A stretch of DNA of 64,000 nucleotides, taken from positions 62,001-126,000 of the forward strand of contig NZ_BAMZ01000008.1 in assembly GCF_000964225.1 (NCBI RefSeq), read 5' to 3'. The notes beneath the pieces were generated by a model, which was given only the letters and a program-made list of their open reading frames with translations, did no database searches and was not told the origin of the DNA. This stretch comes from Acetobacter syzygii (GTDB lineage: Bacteria; Pseudomonadota; Alphaproteobacteria; Acetobacterales; Acetobacteraceae). The position numbers and the translations under genes were made by a program. Of this stretch, positions 27,109 to 35,253 are shown one piece after another (the first letter of the stretch is position 1; every line of letters begins with the position of its first letter).

Positions 27109-27139
27109 GGCGCATTGGTTACAAGAAGGTTAATGCGCC
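27109..27139. repeat. Inverted repeat between flgF and flgK
   Basis: GGCGCATT (27109-27116) and AATGCGCC (27132-27139) are perfect 8-bp arms separated by 15 bases. The element lies in the 155-base gap between the flgF stop and the flgK start, about 80 bases upstream of flgK. It could be a regulator site or an RNA hairpin influencing flgK. There is no T-run, so it is not a standard terminator. Confidence 0.5.
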
Positions 27140-27182
27140 TTGCAATAAATTAACCGGCCGACCTGTCCGCTTGCTGCGCGCC

Positions 27183-27926
27183 CTAGCTGCTGGCGTCCTG
27201 CGTAATTTTGTCGATCGCGTTGGTGCGGCGGGTGGATTCGGTCTGCACAAGCTGGAAGTTCAGGTCGTAATCGCGCTGGATTTCCACCATGCGTGTGGTT
27301 TCCGTAATGGCGTTGACATTGCTGCTCTCCAGCATTCCCTGCCGGATTTCCTTGTGGGGGAGCACCCGGGTGCGGGTGGTGGGTTTGAGCAGGTAGTTGC
27401 CTTCGGGCTGGAGCGTGTTCAGGTTGTCCACCGTCATCAGGTCAAACGTGCCAATCGCGCCATCCTGGGTGGAAATGGTGCCGTCCGATGCGACGGAGAG
27501 CACATCGTCCTCCCGCGGGATAACAATGGGGCGCTGGAAGCGGTCGAGGATGGGGTTGCCGTTAATATCCACAATGGTGCCATCGGAACGGCGCTGGAAC
27601 TGCCCGTTGCGCGTAAGGCGTACGCCCTGTGTGGTCTGCACGGCAAAAAATCCTTCACCATTAATGGCAAAGTCGGTCAGGTTGCCGGTCTGGCGCAGCT
27701 GGCCCTGCATGTGGTCCTGATAGGTGGCGCGGTCCTGCGTGTAGGCTTCCGTCCGTTCCCCCGGAATCCCGTGGATGTCCTTTTGTTTGACAATATAGTC
27801 AGAAAACAGCTCGCGGGAGGATTTGAAGCCCGTTGTGTTGGCATTGGCCAGATTGTTGGACGTAACTTCAAGGTCATGCGTAAGCGCATTAATGCGGGAC
27901 AAGGCGATATAAGTCGTGTTGTCCAT
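27183..27926 (-). CDS. flgF: Flagellar basal-body rod protein
   Basis: Proximal rod component of the flagellar basal body. The 247-residue product begins with the rod family helix in which LEVTSNNLANANTTGFKSSRELF carries the NNLANANTTGFK signature. Its mid-region shows GEGFFAVQTTQGVRLTRNGQFQ, typical of FlgF/FlgG. The C-terminus reads VNAITETTRMVEIQRDYDLNFQLVQTESTRR, the usual export/polymerisation helix. Its length and the neighbouring flgG indicate FlgF. Unusually, flgF and flgG are not consecutive on one strand: flgF runs leftward and flgG rightward from a shared 357-base region. Confidence 0.93.
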   Translation of the reverse strand: MDNTTYIALSRINALTHDLEVTSNNLANANTTGFKSSRELFSDYIVKQKDIHGIPGERTEAYTQDRATYQDHMQGQLRQTGNLTDFAINGEGFFAVQTTQGVRLTRNGQFQRRSDGTIVDINGNPILDRFQRPIVIPREDDVLSVASDGTISTQDGAIGTFDLMTVDNLNTLQPEGNYLLKPTTRTRVLPHKEIRQGMLESSNVNAITETTRMVEIQRDYDLNFQLVQTESTRRTNAIDKITQDASS

Positions 27927-28283
27927 GGTTTTCCAACTCCATCGGGGGGATGCAACGGGTAGGGGCCTGCCTGCGCAGGGTCCGAATCATGCGGCCCGGT
28001 CATGGTTTTATGTGCCGCAAACAGTATTGGATCGGCCAGAATACAGCAACAGTGGATGTGGGCTGTGTACAACAAAAAGCGACATATGTAGAAGTGGTAA
28101 GGAACTGGCCGGACAAAACCTCTTGCAATGGCCATGATGTCGTCTTACCTCTTGCGGGCAATACATGGTGTGGCAGTTCCCGAACTGTTCGTATGGCCAT
28201 GTAAGTTCCCGCCCATGCCTCCATGCATCCTGTGTTGTCTGGGGTGAGCATGGCGCAAGGCACACCCGGAGGCTTGTCATCCT
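27927..28283. promoter_or_regulatory. Divergent flgF/flgG control region with 14-bp palindrome
   Basis: This 357-base gap should carry promoters for the leftward flgF-flgK-flgL and rightward flgG-flgA-flgH units. A perfect palindrome, CAGTTC-CC-GAACTG, lies at 28174-28187, about 97 bases before flgG. I see no convincing sigma-54 (GG-N10-GC) or sigma-28 box, and no additional gene. Confidence 0.45.
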
Positions 28284-29072
28284 ATGATGCGTTCCCTTGA
28301 TATCGCCGGTACGGGCATGCAGGCCCAGACGACGAACGTCGAGACCATTTCCCACAACATCGCCAACATGACGACCACTGGCTACAAGCGGCGTCGGGCG
28401 GAGTTTCAGGATCTGATCTATCAGGATCTTCGGCGTGCGGGGACCATGAGCTCGGATACGGGTGACCTTGTGCCTTCCGGTGCGCAGGTTGGCCTGGGTG
28501 TGCGTACGGCGGGCATTTACCGCATTAACGAACAGGGCACGCTGGAGCAGACGGGCAATGCGCTGGATCTGGCCATTGAAGGGCGCGGTTACTTCCGCGT
28601 AACCCTGCCCTCGGGTGAATATGCCTACACGCGTGATGGCACATTCTCCCTCTCCAACGATGGAACGATCGTAACGGCGGACGGTTACCCGCTCAGCCCC
28701 GATATTTCCCTGCCCAACAACGCGGAAAACATTACCGTCGATCAGAGCGGGCAGGTGCAGTACACCCTGTCCGGCCAGACTACGGCGCAGGTTGCCGGGC
28801 AGATCCAGCTTGTGACCTTCCAGAACGAGAACGGTCTGGCCGCCATGGGGCAGAACCTGTTTACCTCCACCACCTCTTCGGGGGACCCCATTACCGGCAC
28901 GCCACAGAGCACGGGCTTTGGTGACATCCGTCAGGGCTTTGTGGAAGAATCGGCTGTGAACGTGGTGACCGAAATTACCGACCTGATTACCGCCCAGCGT
29001 GCGTATGAAATGAACAGTAAGGTCATCACCGCTTCTGATGAAATGCTTCAGACGCTTACGAACCTGAAATAA
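28284..29072 (+). CDS. flgG: Flagellar distal rod protein
   Basis: Distal rod of the basal body. The 262-residue product has the near-universal FlgG N-terminus (MRSLDIAGTGMQAQTTNVETISHNIANMTTTGYKRRRAEFQDL), including ISHNIANMTTTGYKR. A central IEGRGYFRVTLPSGEYAYTRDG motif and the C-terminal VNVVTEITDLITAQRAYEMNSKVI helix complete the family pattern. The length matches the family's usual 260-262 residues. Two consecutive ATG codons exist at 28284 and 28287; GGAGG lies 11 bases before the first. flgA starts one base after its stop. Confidence 0.97.
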   Translation: MMRSLDIAGTGMQAQTTNVETISHNIANMTTTGYKRRRAEFQDLIYQDLRRAGTMSSDTGDLVPSGAQVGLGVRTAGIYRINEQGTLEQTGNALDLAIEGRGYFRVTLPSGEYAYTRDGTFSLSNDGTIVTADGYPLSPDISLPNNAENITVDQSGQVQYTLSGQTTAQVAGQIQLVTFQNENGLAAMGQNLFTSTTSSGDPITGTPQSTGFGDIRQGFVEESAVNVVTEITDLITAQRAYEMNSKVITASDEMLQTLTNLK

Positions 29073-29073
29073 C

Positions 29074-30096
29074 ATGTCCCTGCGGGCAGCCATACTGCCA
29101 GTGCTGGCTGCGGGTGTTGTGGCGCTGCTGCCAGTGCTGGCCTCCGCCGCAACGCTCCGCACGGCAACCACTGTTACGTCGGATTCGGTCCGGCTGTCAG
29201 ACCTGTTCATGGACCTTGAGCCGGGGCAGGACCGGGTGCTGGGGCCAGCGCCCCTGCCGGGCAACAGTTTTGTGGTTGGCGGGCGGCAGCTTATTGCCAT
29301 AGCCGATCAGTACGGCGTGGACTGGATGGACCAGTCCGCCACCGCGCAGGCCACCGTTACGCGGGCAGGTCGCGTGCTGGACCGCGACTTTTTTATTCAT
29401 CTGGTCAAGCAAAGCCTGCCGGACTTGGGCGAAGGCCCGGTTACGGTGGAACTGGGGGACTTCCACCCCATGACCGTTGCGGCGGATGACCCCAAGCCCG
29501 TAGTGCTGTCCGATGTGGACTGGGACCAGAAGAGCGGGCGTTTTTCCGCCACCGTGTACCGTAGCCACCCGCTGGGCGATATTACGCAGGATTCGTTCCT
29601 GCTGACCGGCACGGTCCATGCGGCGCAGCGGGTGCTGGTTTATACCCACGCCTTATCAGCCGGTGCGGTTGTGACACAGGCCGATGTGCGGGTGGACGAA
29701 TCCTACACCGGGCGGACCGGCTCCAAGGCCTACACAGCGGATACGGATGTGGAGGGCATGACCCTCCTGCATAGTGTAATGGTGGACGAACCCGTGCTGG
29801 AGCGCGATCTGCGGCGGACGATTGTCATGCACAAGGGGGACCCCATCATGCTCTCCTACACCTCGCCGGGTCTGCGCCTGTCAGCGACGGGCCGTGCGCT
29901 GGAAGATGGGGGAACGGGCCAGTACATCCATGCGCTCAATATCGCCAGCAAAATGATTCTGACAGGGCGGGTCGTCAATGGCTCCGAAGTAGAGGTTGAT
30001 ACCACATCGGGTGCTGTGCCATCCGATGGCAATGCCTTGCGCCGCATCAGTTCGTCCTCCCGCTCTGGTGGGCAGGGCGGTCCATACCCCCGGTAG
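29074..30096 (+). CDS. flgA: Flagellar P-ring assembly chaperone
   Basis: Periplasmic chaperone for FlgI P-ring assembly. The 340-residue product has a signal peptide ending near LASAATLR, a long N-terminal domain, and a C-terminal SAF-type domain (from about residue 205, VLVYTHALSAGAVVTQADVRVDE) followed by a beta-rich segment (MHKGDPIMLSYTSPGLRLSATGRALEDG) that matches the FlgA C-terminus. It is longer than the enterobacterial protein (about 220 residues) because of the N-terminal part, as in other alphaproteobacteria. It starts one base after the flgG stop and precedes flgH, a conserved order. Confidence 0.93.
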   Translation: MSLRAAILPVLAAGVVALLPVLASAATLRTATTVTSDSVRLSDLFMDLEPGQDRVLGPAPLPGNSFVVGGRQLIAIADQYGVDWMDQSATAQATVTRAGRVLDRDFFIHLVKQSLPDLGEGPVTVELGDFHPMTVAADDPKPVVLSDVDWDQKSGRFSATVYRSHPLGDITQDSFLLTGTVHAAQRVLVYTHALSAGAVVTQADVRVDESYTGRTGSKAYTADTDVEGMTLLHSVMVDEPVLERDLRRTIVMHKGDPIMLSYTSPGLRLSATGRALEDGGTGQYIHALNIASKMILTGRVVNGSEVEVDTTSGAVPSDGNALRRISSSSRSGGQGGPYPR

Positions 30097-30104
30097 CAGC
30101 CTGA

Positions 30105-30857
30105 ATGACTTGGAGACTTTTATTGACCCAACACCGTCTGTCTGGCGCCATTATGGTCGGTTTGCTGGGCCTTGCCTCCTGCTCCGGGCTGGCTGATATG
30201 AGCGAAAACGGGCACCCCCCGCGCATGACCCGCACGTCCGACCCAACGCAAACCCCCGACTACCGGCCCGTGACTATGCCCATGCCCCCCCTGCAGGCCC
30301 CCCCGACGGAAGTGGGGAGCCTGTGGCGGCCGGGTAGCCGGGCGTTCTTCAAGGACCAGCGTGCCTCGCAGGTGGGGGATCTGCTGACCATTAAGGTCGA
30401 GATTGCAGATAATGCGGATGTTACAAACGATACGTCCGCCTCCTCCAGCGGGTCGGAGGATTTTGGTATTCCAAGCCTGTTTGGCCTCAAGGGCAAAGGC
30501 ATATCGCACATTACACAGGCGGATGCGCTGAATACGAGCAGTGCTTCCGCCAATGCCGGGACCGGGAGCATCCGCCGGACGGAAGCGGTTACGCTTACGC
30601 TGGCAGGCACCATTACGCAGGTGCTCCCCAACGGGAACTTTGTTGTTGTTGCCCGGCAGGAAGTACGGATTAACGGGGAGCTGCGCCAGCTTATGGTAAG
30701 CGGTGTTGTGCGGCCACAGGATATTCTGGAAGACAATACCGTGACCCATGACCGGATTGCCGAGGCCCGTATTTCCTACGGTGGGCGTGGTCAGTTGACC
30801 AAGCAGCAGACCCCCCGTTACGGCCAGCAGATTCTGGATAATGTGCTGCCGTTCTGA
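30105..30857 (+). CDS. flgH: Flagellar L-ring lipoprotein
   Basis: Outer-membrane ring of the basal body. The 250-residue precursor has a lipobox LASC (Cys26). It carries the FlgH signatures SLWRPGSRAFFKDQRASQVGDLLTIKVE, RRTEAVTLTLAGTITQVLPNGNFVVVARQEV and SGVVRPQDILEDNTVTHDRIAEARISYGGRG. A Pro-rich linker lies between the lipidation site and the ring domain. The ribosome-binding site is weak. It follows flgA by eight bases. Its gene order (flgG-flgA-flgH) is that of many alphaproteobacteria, while the P-ring gene flgI is 27 kb away. Confidence 0.96.
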   Translation: MTWRLLLTQHRLSGAIMVGLLGLASCSGLADMSENGHPPRMTRTSDPTQTPDYRPVTMPMPPLQAPPTEVGSLWRPGSRAFFKDQRASQVGDLLTIKVEIADNADVTNDTSASSSGSEDFGIPSLFGLKGKGISHITQADALNTSSASANAGTGSIRRTEAVTLTLAGTITQVLPNGNFVVVARQEVRINGELRQLMVSGVVRPQDILEDNTVTHDRIAEARISYGGRGQLTKQQTPRYGQQILDNVLPF

Positions 30858-31106
30858 CGGGTGGAAAGTCGGGTACGTGTTACGGTATGGTTATGGTTCC
30901 AAAAAGGTGGGGCAATGCCTAACGCATAACTTGACATAACGGTTCAATTCCCCCCATTCAACAAGTTGTGCAATGCCTGTTTTCTGTGTGTTGCATGGCC
31001 ATCCATGCCGCGGCAGGGATGGACGGCCAGATGAATTGGCGGGAACAGAATCGCACGGAAATGGCGATGCTGGCTTAGTCGGCAGGTAACACCACGGGAG
31101 AAAAGC

Positions 31107-31748
31107 ATGAGCAACGGTGACAACGCATTCGGCACTTTGGCTGAACCTAACCAGACCATTCTTGTTCAGGGGCTTAATGTTGCCAGCCTGAAGTGCGAAA
31201 CCGACACCCCCATTGCCATTGGTGGTACAGTCCGCAATGCCCAGTTGCAGGCCCCGGTTGTTGATATTCTGGAAAGCGGCGTTGTTGCTGGTGAACTGGT
31301 GGCTGATGAAGTGGTCATCCGTGGTGCAGCAGAAAACGTGGTTATCCGGGCCAAGCGCTTTTATGCGACCGGTACCGCCAAGATCCGCAACTGCACCCTG
31401 TTCCTTGAAGGTGTGAGTGGGTGCAGCATCCACCATACTGCGGAACTGACGGGCGACTTTAGAATTGCTACGGGTTCCTTTGCACCGGCTGCCGCTGCTC
31501 CTGCCGCTCCTGCAAGTGTTGCCCCTGCTGCTGCACCGACCCCGGCCAAGACTGTAAAGGTTGAGGTCAAATCCTCCCCGGCCCCTGCACCGGCTGCGCC
31601 AGTTGCCAAGCCCGCACCGGTTGAAGCCGCAAAGCCCGCCACCCCCGAAAGCTCGGTCTGGGGCGATGTGGATCAGGTCATGCGCTCCGTGGCGGAAACG
31701 GAAGATGGCCATGCCTCCCTTATGGGTACGGCTGAAGCCCAGCCCTAA
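31107..31748 (+). CDS. Bactofilin-like protein in flagellar cluster
   Basis: Probably a cytoskeletal or scaffold protein. Residues 15-120 of this 213-residue product have the short repeated strands of a right-handed beta-helix: IAIGGTVRN, AQLQAPVVDILESGVVAGELVADEVVIRG, ENVVIRAKRFYATGTAKIRNCTLFLEG. These follow the bactofilin pattern (GTVxG, VxVxxxGxVxGxIxAxxVxV). A long Ala/Pro/Lys-rich tail (125-185) and a short acidic C-terminus follow. Bactofilins usually lack signal peptides, as here. The ATG follows GGGAGAA. A 249-base gap separates it from flgH, with a TTGACA at 30931, so it may have its own promoter. The family call is mine from pattern and should be tested by profile search. Confidence 0.65.
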   Translation: MSNGDNAFGTLAEPNQTILVQGLNVASLKCETDTPIAIGGTVRNAQLQAPVVDILESGVVAGELVADEVVIRGAAENVVIRAKRFYATGTAKIRNCTLFLEGVSGCSIHHTAELTGDFRIATGSFAPAAAAPAAPASVAPAAAPTPAKTVKVEVKSSPAPAPAAPVAKPAPVEAAKPATPESSVWGDVDQVMRSVAETEDGHASLMGTAEAQP

Positions 31749-31879
31749 AAGGCTGGGTCTGGCTGGTACCATGGCCGGGGGATGGGGGCGACTGGTAGCG
31801 ACTCGCTCCCTTTGTGTGGCTGGCCTGGCCACCACACCCGGCCCCGGAGTGTTTTTATGAAGAGATGTCGTAGGTTGTG

Positions 31880-32824
31880 ATGCTGATACCCCGCCTGTCG
31901 TTCGGGAAACTTGTGCATGTTTCATCAAGCCTGATGACGCTTCTTCTGGCGATGAACATTCACACCATTGCCGGACACATGAAGGACGATAGCTCGGACG
32001 CGGGGGCGCAGCCTTTGGTGTCTGTTGCTCAGGCGGCCGCGGCGGAAAGCCAGCCTGCGGTTAATGAATCCGCCAGCCATACCAAAAGCGACAAGGATGC
32101 GCTGGAGGGCTGGGTTTCCGTGCTTGATGCAAACGAGGCGGCAGAACTGGCCCCCCCGGTGAATGACACTGCGGCAAGCAGCAAAAAGAAAGTTGCTGTG
32201 GCTGGGGATGATTGCGCAAAGGGTATTTCCTGCGCACAGGTCAAATCGGCTGGCAATGCCCTTGGCCCCGACCCTGACCCGGAGGTGAGCCGTGCGGAGG
32301 CCGATCTGGTCAAGGATATTCTGGCCCGCCAGTCCACCATTGAGAGCGAGCAGCAACAGCTTGACCAGCAGAAGCATGTGCTCAACGCAGCCCGTGCCGT
32401 GCTGGACCAGAAGATGAACACGCTGGATGCGTCCATGGCAACGCTGGAGCAGAAGCAGGCCGCCCACCGTGAAGTCATGGATGCCGAGACCGACCGGCTG
32501 GTCAAGATTTATGAGGACATGCCCCCCAAGGAGGCGGCGGCGGTTTTCAATATTATGGATATTCATGTGCTGATCGCGGTTGCCAGCAAAATGAACACCC
32601 GCAAGGTTTCCGCCATTATGGGCAACATGTCGCCCGAGCGAGTGAACCTTGTCTCCCAGTTTATGGCCGGGGTCAGGAGTTTTCACACCGCCTCTTCCGA
32701 TGGGGGAGATGGGGGTGACCGGGTTGCGCAGAACATGGGTACCGCTACGTGGTGGGCCAAATCCTCCCCCGCTCCGGCGGCGCAGGGGGCACGGGGGGCT
32801 GCCCAGCAATCCTCCGGCCAGTAG
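31880..32824 (+). CDS. MotE-like flagellar protein (MgtE N-domain-like)
   Basis: Probably a periplasmic motor-associated chaperone. The 314-residue protein has one N-terminal membrane helix (about 12-30) and an Ala/Ser-rich linker. A long coiled coil follows (about 155-215, with ESEQQQLDQQKHVLNAARAVLDQK), then a small helical domain (IYEDMPPKEAAAVFNIMDIHVLIAVASKMNTRKVSAIMGNMSPERV). This matches the MgtE-N/FliG-like domain of rhizobial MotE, which stabilises MotC. The position just before fliF supports a motility role. An in-frame GTG at 31877 is an alternative start. No motB or motC is in the window, so the partner is unknown. Confidence 0.8.
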   Translation: MLIPRLSFGKLVHVSSSLMTLLLAMNIHTIAGHMKDDSSDAGAQPLVSVAQAAAAESQPAVNESASHTKSDKDALEGWVSVLDANEAAELAPPVNDTAASSKKKVAVAGDDCAKGISCAQVKSAGNALGPDPDPEVSRAEADLVKDILARQSTIESEQQQLDQQKHVLNAARAVLDQKMNTLDASMATLEQKQAAHREVMDAETDRLVKIYEDMPPKEAAAVFNIMDIHVLIAVASKMNTRKVSAIMGNMSPERVNLVSQFMAGVRSFHTASSDGGDGGDRVAQNMGTATWWAKSSPAPAAQGARGAAQQSSGQ

Positions 32825-33005
32825 CCGGTATCTGGTTTTTTGGGCAAGGGGGGCGGATGGCTCGCCTTTGCATGGGAAGTGGCTTAACTTAACACGTCAT
32901 CTGGCATAATCAGTCCGGTTATCGGGTTTGTTGGCATCAGGCACTCAGGTCAGCCAGTTCTGGCGCAGGGTGCACGGAAGAGCTTGAAGGGCGGGAACAA
33001 AAAGC

Positions 33006-33347
33006 ATGATGATCAGGCGCGGAATAATGGTGGCTTTTGTTCTGGCGGTTGCGGGATGTTCGCCCGACCATATTGCCAGCAAAATAACGGGCCGTGAGTG
33101 CAGTGCTGGTTATATTCAGGAAGGCGAGGACTGGTGTGCCCCCCCCGAACGCCCGCCTGCGCCCCAGCCTTACTGCACCCAGAGCTGGAATGGTGTGGAC
33201 TGCTGGGCCCGCCCGGACCTGATGCCCAATGTGGCGCGTGAGGTGGCGGAAGGCCCAACAGGGCTGACGCAGGACCAGAACGCCCAGCGCCTGAATACGA
33301 CAATCAAAAAGGCCCCTCCAACAAACGCCTATTACCCAGCCAATTAA
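33006..33347 (+). CDS. Small Cys-rich lipoprotein, function unknown
   Basis: A 113-residue predicted lipoprotein with a short signal and lipobox AVAGC (Cys18). The mature part has five more Cys (in GRECSAGY, EDWCAPPE, PYCTQSW, VDCWARPD) and many Pro/Trp/Tyr, which suggests disulfides in the periplasm. It ends without recognised domains. It lies between the MotE-like gene and fliF, so an envelope role linked to the flagellum is possible but not shown. Two ATG codons at 33006 and 33009 are possible starts. Confidence 0.7.
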   Translation: MMIRRGIMVAFVLAVAGCSPDHIASKITGRECSAGYIQEGEDWCAPPERPPAPQPYCTQSWNGVDCWARPDLMPNVAREVAEGPTGLTQDQNAQRLNTTIKKAPPTNAYYPAN

Positions 33348-33408
33348 GCGTTTTTTTGGGTGTGCCGGGCCGGGGTAAGGTCAGAGCGGGAGCAGGCCTG
33401 ATGTTACA

Positions 33409-33469
33409 AGGCTGTTGTTTTAATGTGGCGCTTGGGGGCCATGGTGTGTTTATGGCTATACAACAGCCT
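33409..33469. repeat. Long-spaced inverted repeat upstream of fliF
   Basis: AGGCTGTTG (33409-33417) and CAACAGCCT (33461-33469) are perfect 9-bp arms 43 bases apart in the 256-base gap before fliF. They could be two half-sites for a regulator or an RNA stem. No protein-coding potential is seen in the gap. Confidence 0.45.
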
Positions 33470-33603
33470 GTTTACCTTGACGGGCATGACAAGGCGGTGG
33501 CAAGGCCATGCTTTGGTGGAGCCGCGGAGTGTATGGATGCTGAAACGTCTGGAGAGTTGTGTTGTTCCCCATTTTTCCATCGTGACAGCGTAGCCATTCC
33601 CGT

Positions 33604-35250
33604 ATGAAAAATTTTCTCACAAGTCTTAAGGCTCTTGGCCGTTCGCAGCAGATTGCCCTTGGCGTTGCCGGCGCTGCCCTGCTGGGGGCGCTGGCGTACT
33701 TTGCCTTTAATGCCGGAGCGGGTGCGAGTGCGCTGCTGTATGGTGATCTGGACCTGACCGAGGCCGCCGAAATGGCGGATGACCTTGCCAAAGCCCATAT
33801 CTCCTTTACCACCAGCCCGGATGGCACGCGCATTTTTGTGGCCAAGGACAAGGTTGCCAGTGCGCGCCTGCTGCTGGCCAAGGATGGTCTGCCAAGCGGG
33901 GGTGCCGTAGGCTACGAACTGTTTGACAAGAGCGGGACGCTCACCAGCACGCAGTTTGAACAGTCCATTAACGAAACCCGCGCCATGGAAGGGGAGCTGG
34001 AACGCTCCATCCGCCTGTTGCACGGGGTGCGCAATGTGCGTGTGCATCTGGTTCTGCCTCACCGCGACCTGTTTTCGACCGAGACCAATCCGTCACAGGC
34101 CAGTGTTGTGCTGGACATCGGGCGTGCAGGCCGCATGGCCCCCGATGGTATTCAGGCGATCCAGAATCTGGTGGCGGCCGCTGTGCCGGGCCTGCGCCCG
34201 CAGAACATTTCCATTGTGGATACGCGGGGCGATGTGCTGGTCAAACCGGGCGACCCCGATAGTCTGGCCGGGCAGGAAACGCAGATGGAAAAAATCCGTC
34301 ATGCGGAAGAACAGCGCCTTGCACAGGCGGTAGAGGACATGCTGGTGCCCACACTGGGGGCCGGGCATGTGCGTGCCCGCGCAGCCGTGACCATGGCCAC
34401 CGAGGAAGTGCACGAAACGGACGAGAGTTACGACCCCAACCAGCAGGTCCTGCGCTCGCAGCAGACCAGTTCGGACAAGAGCGTTAACACCGAATCCAGC
34501 CCCAGCACCACGGTTGGCAACAACCTGCCCAATGCCAACGCCAATCAGGACAACAAGACCGGTTCGACCAACGACCGGGAAGAAGAGACCAATAATTACG
34601 AAATTGGTAAACGCGTCCGGGTTATTAACCAGTCCCGCCCCCGCATTGCCCGTGTGAGCATGGCGGTGCTGGTGGACGGCACCATGACCAAGGACAAAAG
34701 CGGCAAGGAAGTCTGGACTCCGCTGGATGATTCCGAGCTGGAGCGGATTACCACGCTGGCGCAGACCGCGGTCGGGTTTGATAAGGCCCGTGGGGATGAA
34801 GTCCGCGTTGTTTCCATGCGGTTCATGCCCGATGGCGGGTTTGATTTTGCGGGTGGTCATACCGATTACTTCAGCCGCGAAATGCTTATTTACATGGCCG
34901 AGTGGGTTATTCCCATTCTGCTGGTTCTGGGTGCGCTGTTTATTGGCCTGCGCCCCATGCTGCGCCGCACGGGTCTGGTTACCCTTGTGTCCAAGGAACA
35001 CCATGGTCAGGAAAAACTTCTGGCCGGGGCCGAAGGTGGCGGTCTGGTTATGGGTGCCAATGGTCAGATGCTCCCTGCGGGTAGCACCGTGGCTGAAGAT
35101 GGCAGCGTGGTTGATATTGACGGCGTTCAGGGCAAGCTGCGGCAGGAAGCTCTGGATAGGGTTGCCGATCGCTTTGAAAATAACCTGGATGAGACCGTCC
35201 TTATTATCCGGAGCTGGCTTGCTGCTCCAGACCCGAAGAAGGGAGCCTAG
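33604..35250 (+). CDS. fliF: Flagellar MS-ring protein
   Basis: Inner-membrane ring that nucleates flagellar assembly. The 548-residue product has an N-terminal helix (IALGVAGAALLGALAYFAF) and ring-building motifs: LLYGDLDLTEAAEMADDLAKAHISF, VASARLLLAKDGLPSGG and FEQSINETRAMEGELERSIRLLHGVRNVRVHLVLP. An Asn/Ser-rich loop follows (around residues 285-335), then a second membrane helix (WVIPILLVLGALFIGL). The cytoplasmic C-terminus ends ENNLDETVLIIRSWLAAP, which binds FliG. It is the first of a compact fliF-fliG-fliH-fliN-fliO-fliP run. Confidence 0.97.
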   Translation: MKNFLTSLKALGRSQQIALGVAGAALLGALAYFAFNAGAGASALLYGDLDLTEAAEMADDLAKAHISFTTSPDGTRIFVAKDKVASARLLLAKDGLPSGGAVGYELFDKSGTLTSTQFEQSINETRAMEGELERSIRLLHGVRNVRVHLVLPHRDLFSTETNPSQASVVLDIGRAGRMAPDGIQAIQNLVAAAVPGLRPQNISIVDTRGDVLVKPGDPDSLAGQETQMEKIRHAEEQRLAQAVEDMLVPTLGAGHVRARAAVTMATEEVHETDESYDPNQQVLRSQQTSSDKSVNTESSPSTTVGNNLPNANANQDNKTGSTNDREEETNNYEIGKRVRVINQSRPRIARVSMAVLVDGTMTKDKSGKEVWTPLDDSELERITTLAQTAVGFDKARGDEVRVVSMRFMPDGGFDFAGGHTDYFSREMLIYMAEWVIPILLVLGALFIGLRPMLRRTGLVTLVSKEHHGQEKLLAGAEGGGLVMGANGQMLPAGSTVAEDGSVVDIDGVQGKLRQEALDRVADRFENNLDETVLIIRSWLAAPDPKKGA

Positions 35251-35253
35251 TCC

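Noticed and set aside
27109-27139. Transcription terminator between flgF and flgK
   Set aside because: The hairpin has a 15-base loop and no T-run on either side, so it is listed only as an inverted repeat.
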